DNA from: Marinomonas colpomeniae
Lineage (GTDB): Bacteria; Pseudomonadota; Gammaproteobacteria; Pseudomonadales; Marinomonadaceae
DNA: 64,000 nucleotides
Reading direction: 5' to 3'
Assembly (NCBI RefSeq): GCF_014803385.1
Contig: NZ_JACYFC010000005.1
Coordinates: 1 to 64,000 of the forward strand
Made by a program: the position numbers and the translations under genes
Shown here: positions 60,139 to 64,000 of the stretch, piece after piece
How the letters are laid out: the number at the start of each line of letters is the position of its first letter
Position numbering within the stretch: position 1 is the first letter of the stretch
Notes under the pieces: model-generated
What the model saw: only the letters and a program-made list of their open reading frames with translations
Told to the model about the DNA's origin: nothing
Database searches by the model: none

Positions 60139-61176
60139 ATGAGTAATACAATTTTCGCATTCGGTCTTGGTATCGGAACAAAAAACAAAGAAGGTAGTTT
60201 ACTAGAGGTCTTCTATCCTTCACCTACTCTTGGTGCAGAAAAAAGCACATTAGATGCACTACTAGAAAGCACTAACTATGAAGGTGGAAACAACACAATA
60301 GAGCTAGATGAAGGTGATCTAAACCGCTTACACATGAACCTTTTAAAAGCGGGAAATATTGAACAGGCAGAATTGGCATCTCGCCTAAAAGCGACTGTTC
60401 AGCCAGTTATTTTGTGTGTGTTAACAGTAGATGAAGCACCAAGTAATCCAGCAGAAGTCTATTTAAAACTACAATTAATCTCACATCGTAAAGTGCAACC
60501 TCATAACACAGTACTTGATGGCATGTTTGGCTTACTAATAAACACAGCATGGACAAGCGAAGGCCCTATCGATGTGCGCGAATTAGCCGATCGACAATTA
60601 AGCGCTCGAATGGAAGGCCGAACCATTGAAGTATTTAGCGTAGACAAATTCCCTAAAATGCTAAACTTTGTTGTACCAACAGGCATTCGTGTTGGTGATG
60701 CAGCACGCATTCGTTTAGGCGCTCATTTAGGAGAAGGTACAACAGTTATGCATGAAGGTTTTGTTAACTTTAATGCAGGTACACTAGGCACTAGCATGGT
60801 TGAAGGCCGAATTTCTGCAGGTGTTGTCGTTGGTAATGGTTCAGATTTAGGTGGCGGCTGTTCCACAATGGGCACACTTTCTGGCGGTGGCAACATAGTT
60901 ATAGGGGTGGGTGAAAAATGTCTAATTGGTGCGAATGCAGGAATCGGTATTGGATTAGGTGATCGCTGTACAGTTGAATCCGGCTTATACATCACAGCAG
61001 GTTCAAAAGTAGCAGTACTCGATGAAAATAATCAAGTTGTTTCAACTGTGAAAGCTCGTGACTTATCTGGTCAATCAGATCTTCTTTTCCGTCGTAACTC
61101 AGAAACGGGGGCGGTTGAATGCAAAACCAACAAAACAGCCATTGCACTTAACGAAGCCCTACATGCTCATAACTAA
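60139..61176 (+). CDS. dapD: Tetrahydrodipicolinate N-succinyltransferase
   Basis: 345 residues, the longer DapD type found in pseudomonads (E. coli is 274). A left-handed beta-helix acyltransferase: hexapeptide repeats from about 180 (IRVGDAARIRLGAHLGEGTTV). The start ATG 60139 follows TTGGAG; the ORF is open four codons further upstream without a ribosome site. A perfect 12-base inverted repeat follows the stop. Confidence 0.95.
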   Translation: MSNTIFAFGLGIGTKNKEGSLLEVFYPSPTLGAEKSTLDALLESTNYEGGNNTIELDEGDLNRLHMNLLKAGNIEQAELASRLKATVQPVILCVLTVDEAPSNPAEVYLKLQLISHRKVQPHNTVLDGMFGLLINTAWTSEGPIDVRELADRQLSARMEGRTIEVFSVDKFPKMLNFVVPTGIRVGDAARIRLGAHLGEGTTVMHEGFVNFNAGTLGTSMVEGRISAGVVVGNGSDLGGGCSTMGTLSGGGNIVIGVGEKCLIGANAGIGIGLGDRCTVESGLYITAGSKVAVLDENNQVVSTVKARDLSGQSDLLFRRNSETGAVECKTNKTAIALNEALHAHN

Positions 61177-61194
61177 ACATTAATCTATGCCCAA

Positions 61195-61232
61195 TAAACG
61201 CCTAATGCTAATAAATTTAGATTAGGCGTTTA
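61195..61232 (+). terminator. Hairpin between dapD and the ArsC-like gene
   Basis: TAAACGCCTAAT (61195-61206) and ATTAGGCGTTTA (61221-61232) form a perfect 12-base stem. No long T run follows, so it is probably a partial terminator or RNA-processing stem inside the operon. Confidence 0.6.
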
Positions 61233-61265
61233 TACTTTATAGAAAGAGTTTTAACGGAGAATAAT

Positions 61266-61610
61266 ATGGTAGACATTTACGGCATAAAAAATTGCGACAC
61301 TATGAAAAAAGCGTTTCGTTGGCTAGATGAAAACTGTATTGAATATCACTTCCATGACTACAAAAAAGAAACCATTGAAACGACTACAGCAAAATCTTGG
61401 ATCGAAGAACTAGGCTGGGAAAACGTAATTAATAAACGCGGTACAACTTGGCGAAAACTGGACGAAGAAACTAAGAACACAATGGATAACGAGACCGCTA
61501 TCCAAACCATCATTAATCAACCCTCTATGATAAAGCGACCTTTAATGGCATTAAATAATACTGTCTACTTAGGTTTTAATGCTGACGATTACGCTGAACA
61601 CCTGCTTTAA
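61266..61610 (+). CDS. ArsC/Spx-family thioredoxin-fold protein (YffB-like)
   Basis: 114 residues. Similar to YffB, which lies next to dapE in E. coli too. The N-terminal YGIKNCDTMKKAFRWLDEN holds a single Cys (Cys11) in the position of the arsenate reductase nucleophile; the later RGTTWRKL and IKRPLM blocks match the ArsC/Spx family. The true substrate of YffB-type proteins is unknown; glutathione-linked thiol chemistry has been proposed. An arsenate role is not supported by its setting among dap genes. Confidence 0.88.
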   Translation: MVDIYGIKNCDTMKKAFRWLDENCIEYHFHDYKKETIETTTAKSWIEELGWENVINKRGTTWRKLDEETKNTMDNETAIQTIINQPSMIKRPLMALNNTVYLGFNADDYAEHLL

Positions 61611-61810
61611 CGTAAAACTGGCGTATAAATACGAGGCGTTTCTTTAGTTTGTTTGACAATAGGCGTTACTGTTGGCGTGTACCCAGAAGATGAAACATCT
61701 GAGCGAATAACCGGCACAAAATATGATTCCTGTGCAACAGACTGAGACTGGCCAAAAGAGTTACACCCAGCTGCAATAAAACTCAAAAAAACAATAACAC
61801 CTAACTTCAT
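61607..61810 (-). CDS. Small putative lipoprotein, unknown function
   Basis: 67 residues on the strand opposite to the dap genes. The N-terminus MKLGVIVFLSFIAAGC is a lipoprotein signal with the lipid Cys at residue 16; the rest is Pro/Thr/Val-rich (YTPTVTPIVKQTKETPRI). It overlaps the ArsC-like gene by four bases at the 3' ends. No family is recognised. Reality is supported by the clean signal and by the gap it occupies; a start-proximal ribosome site (AAGGGTGG) is visible. Confidence 0.6.
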   Translation of the reverse strand: MKLGVIVFLSFIAAGCNSFGQSQSVAQESYFVPVIRSDVSSSGYTPTVTPIVKQTKETPRIYTPVLR

Positions 61811-61887
61811 AACACCACCCTTAATGGAAATCTCCTGTTATAGTAACAGAACCATCCATAAAGTAGCGAAAACTAACACAAAGGTAA

Positions 61888-63036
<1,149 letters not shown>

Positions 63037-63048
63037 AAGATAAAACGG

Positions 63049-63315
63049 ATGAGAAACTCACTGCATAAATTAGCAATGAAGTTAGGTAATAATCCTAAAC
63101 TTGCGCTCATGAAAATGATCCAAGGCGGATTGATGTTCGTTTTTGGCGTACTTATGCTAATGGTAGCAGATCGTGTTATTGAAGAATCACTTATTCAAGA
63201 GGTCATCGCCCTATTAGGCTTGATTATCGCTGGATGTGGCCTGCTATGGACTCTCATCGGTTACTTATCTATGAGTGTACTTAGAATTTATCATATGATT
63301 AAAAAGAAGAGTTAA
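63049..63315 (+). CDS. Small membrane protein, unknown function
   Basis: 88 residues with two hydrophobic segments (about 25-42, and 50-75) joined by a short acidic loop and ending in a basic tail (MIKKKS). It starts 12 bases after dapE and ends 4 bases before the next gene, so it is probably part of the dap transcript. No family recognised. The start with no strong ribosome site (AAAACGGATG) is likely coupled to dapE translation. Confidence 0.65.
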   Translation: MRNSLHKLAMKLGNNPKLALMKMIQGGLMFVFGVLMLMVADRVIEESLIQEVIALLGLIIAGCGLLWTLIGYLSMSVLRIYHMIKKKS

Positions 63316-63319
63316 TAAG

Positions 63320-63694
63320 ATGCAAACTGACATCGAAATATATCTATTATCCTGCCCAACAGAGAATATTATTGCTTGGCTTGAAAAAGAATTTATTTTA
63401 GTTAATAAAAGCGAACCATCAAAGTTGTGCTCAAAAATTGTTATCAACTCAAACGGAAACGACATTGAAGTTACTATTTTGAAGCAAGCTGCGGGCAAAC
63501 GATTCACTTCTGTTTGGTTTGATTCGGATAAAACACCTTGGGAAAATGATATGGACTGCGCTAAACAGGCCTTCCAATCCCTTAATTGCGAAGTACGCTG
63601 TAATTTTCAAGCATGGGAAGAAAAAGGCGAGCAAGATCCTGATCAATGGTGGCAAATAAATGCATACGGAGAAGGTCCTTTTATTTGGAACTAA
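63320..63694 (+). CDS. Hypothetical protein, perhaps DUF3630-like
   Basis: 124 residues, soluble, mixed alpha/beta with a conserved-looking aromatic and acidic C-terminus (QDPDQWWQINAYGEGPFIW). It resembles small proteins of the DUF3630 type, from memory only. The gene is the last of the rightward run and is followed by a terminator shared with tpx. Function unknown. Confidence 0.65.
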   Translation: MQTDIEIYLLSCPTENIIAWLEKEFILVNKSEPSKLCSKIVINSNGNDIEVTILKQAAGKRFTSVWFDSDKTPWENDMDCAKQAFQSLNCEVRCNFQAWEEKGEQDPDQWWQINAYGEGPFIWN

Positions 63695-63718
63695 GTTAAT
63701 TAAAGTATTTTCAAGAAC

Positions 63719-63758
63719 AAAAAAACCAGCTCTATTTTCATAGAGCTGGTTTTTTTTT
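63719..63758. terminator. Bidirectional terminator
   Basis: AAAAAACCAGCTCTAT / ATAGAGCTGGTTTTTT around a TTTC loop, between the convergent hypothetical gene and tpx. Confidence 0.9.
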
Positions 63759-63768
63759 CAATCAAATA

Positions 63769-64000
63769 TTACGTAAGTACAGCTAACGCTGCATCGTAAT
63801 TAGGCTCATCAGCTGTTTCAGCAACTTGCTCTGTATATATTACTGTACCAACTTCATCAAGAACGACAACAGCGCGAGACAAAAGTCCAACTAGCGGACC
63901 AGTTGAGAAAGCAAGTCCGTAATCATTACCAAATGTAGAACGGAAAGAAGATCCAGTATCAACATTATCAATACCTTCAGCACCACAAAAACGAGCCGCG
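63769..64000 (-). CDS. tpx: Thiol peroxidase Tpx (C-terminal part, cut by window edge)
   Basis: About 77 C-terminal codons on the minus strand, with the stop at 63769-63771. The reading RFCGAEGIDNV carries the resolving cysteine typical of Tpx (E. coli RFCGAEGLNNV), and GPLVGLLSRAVVVLDEVG and EPNYDAALAVL match the family end. It reduces lipid and alkyl hydroperoxides in the periplasm or cytoplasm with thioredoxin. The peroxidatic cysteine lies outside the window. Confidence 0.92.
   Translation of the reverse strand, partial: AARFCGAEGIDNVDTGSSFRSTFGNDYGLAFSTGPLVGLLSRAVVVLDEVGTVIYTEQVAETADEPNYDAALAVLT

Noticed and set aside
61195..61232. GCCTAAT / ATTAGGC inverted repeat as a further attC site
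   Set aside because: Too short, no second pair of boxes, and located inside the dap operon; the core reads TAAT, not TAAC.
61266..61610. Calling the ArsC-like gene an arsenate reductase
   Set aside because: No arsenic genes nearby; YffB-type homologues occur in dap clusters and lack shown arsenate activity.

Overview
The window looks like a chromosomal segment of a marine gammaproteobacterium of the Oceanospirillales, most like Marinomonas. This rests on gene order and protein flavour: ftsB-ispD-ispF-truD-surE-pcm-DUF368-nlpD-rpoS, rpsB-tsf-(pyrH)-frr-uppS-cdsA-dxr-rseP-bamA-skp-lpxD-fabZ-lpxA-lpxB-rnhB-dnaE-accA-tilS, and glnD-dapC-dapD-(arsC-like)-dapE. The DNA is fairly AT-rich and most genes are housekeeping. 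No database search was run.

Layout. 1-264: 5' leader and strong promoter of an rRNA operon that runs leftwards out of the window. 265-10858: msrPQ, hemL, a ClC channel, argC, an Lrp-type regulator divergent from an amino-acid permease, luxS, a LysE-type exporter and a GAF-GGDEF diguanylate cyclase. 10859-13700 is the accessory part. It holds an AraC/VOC pair and two small orphan genes separated by two integron-type attC recombination sites (a cassette cluster with no integrase in view), then a stretch of inverted and direct repeats and a candidate structured small RNA ending in a strong terminator. 13702-24257: ilvIH, an orphan 86-residue gene, queG, tesB, moaA-moaB-moeA, serB and a divergent SMP_2-type membrane protein. 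24273-34246 (leftward): ftsB to rpoS, preceded by eno and pyrG. 34598-35278: a small P-loop kinase. 35275-54916 (leftward): tilS, accA, dnaE, rnhB, lipid A genes, BamA/Skp/RseP envelope genes, isoprenoid and phospholipid genes, frr, tsf and rpsB. 55237-63694 (rightward): map, glnD and the succinylase-pathway lysine/diaminopimelate genes. The right edge cuts tpx.

Most striking observation: the canonical pyrH slot between tsf and frr contains only a decayed 3' fragment of pyrH. It has lost about the first half of the gene or more, and carries an in-frame stop and a frameshift. UMP kinase is normally essential, so a functional copy or a replacement should lie elsewhere. tsf now has its own terminator, and frr directly follows the relic. 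The second notable feature is the attC-bounded cassette cluster beside ilvIH, with cassette genes whose stop codons sit inside the recombination core sites.

The genes form several functional blocks: outer-membrane and lipid A biogenesis (lpxA, lpxB, lpxD, fabZ, bamA, skp, rseP), isoprenoid precursor and carrier synthesis (dxr, ispD, ispF, uppS), translation (rpsB, tsf, frr, map, tilS, truD, queG), stress and stationary phase (rpoS, nlpD, surE, pcm, msrPQ, tpx), molybdenum cofactor (moaA, moaB, moeA, which may supply MsrP), and amino-acid synthesis (argC, ilvIH, serB, dapCDE).
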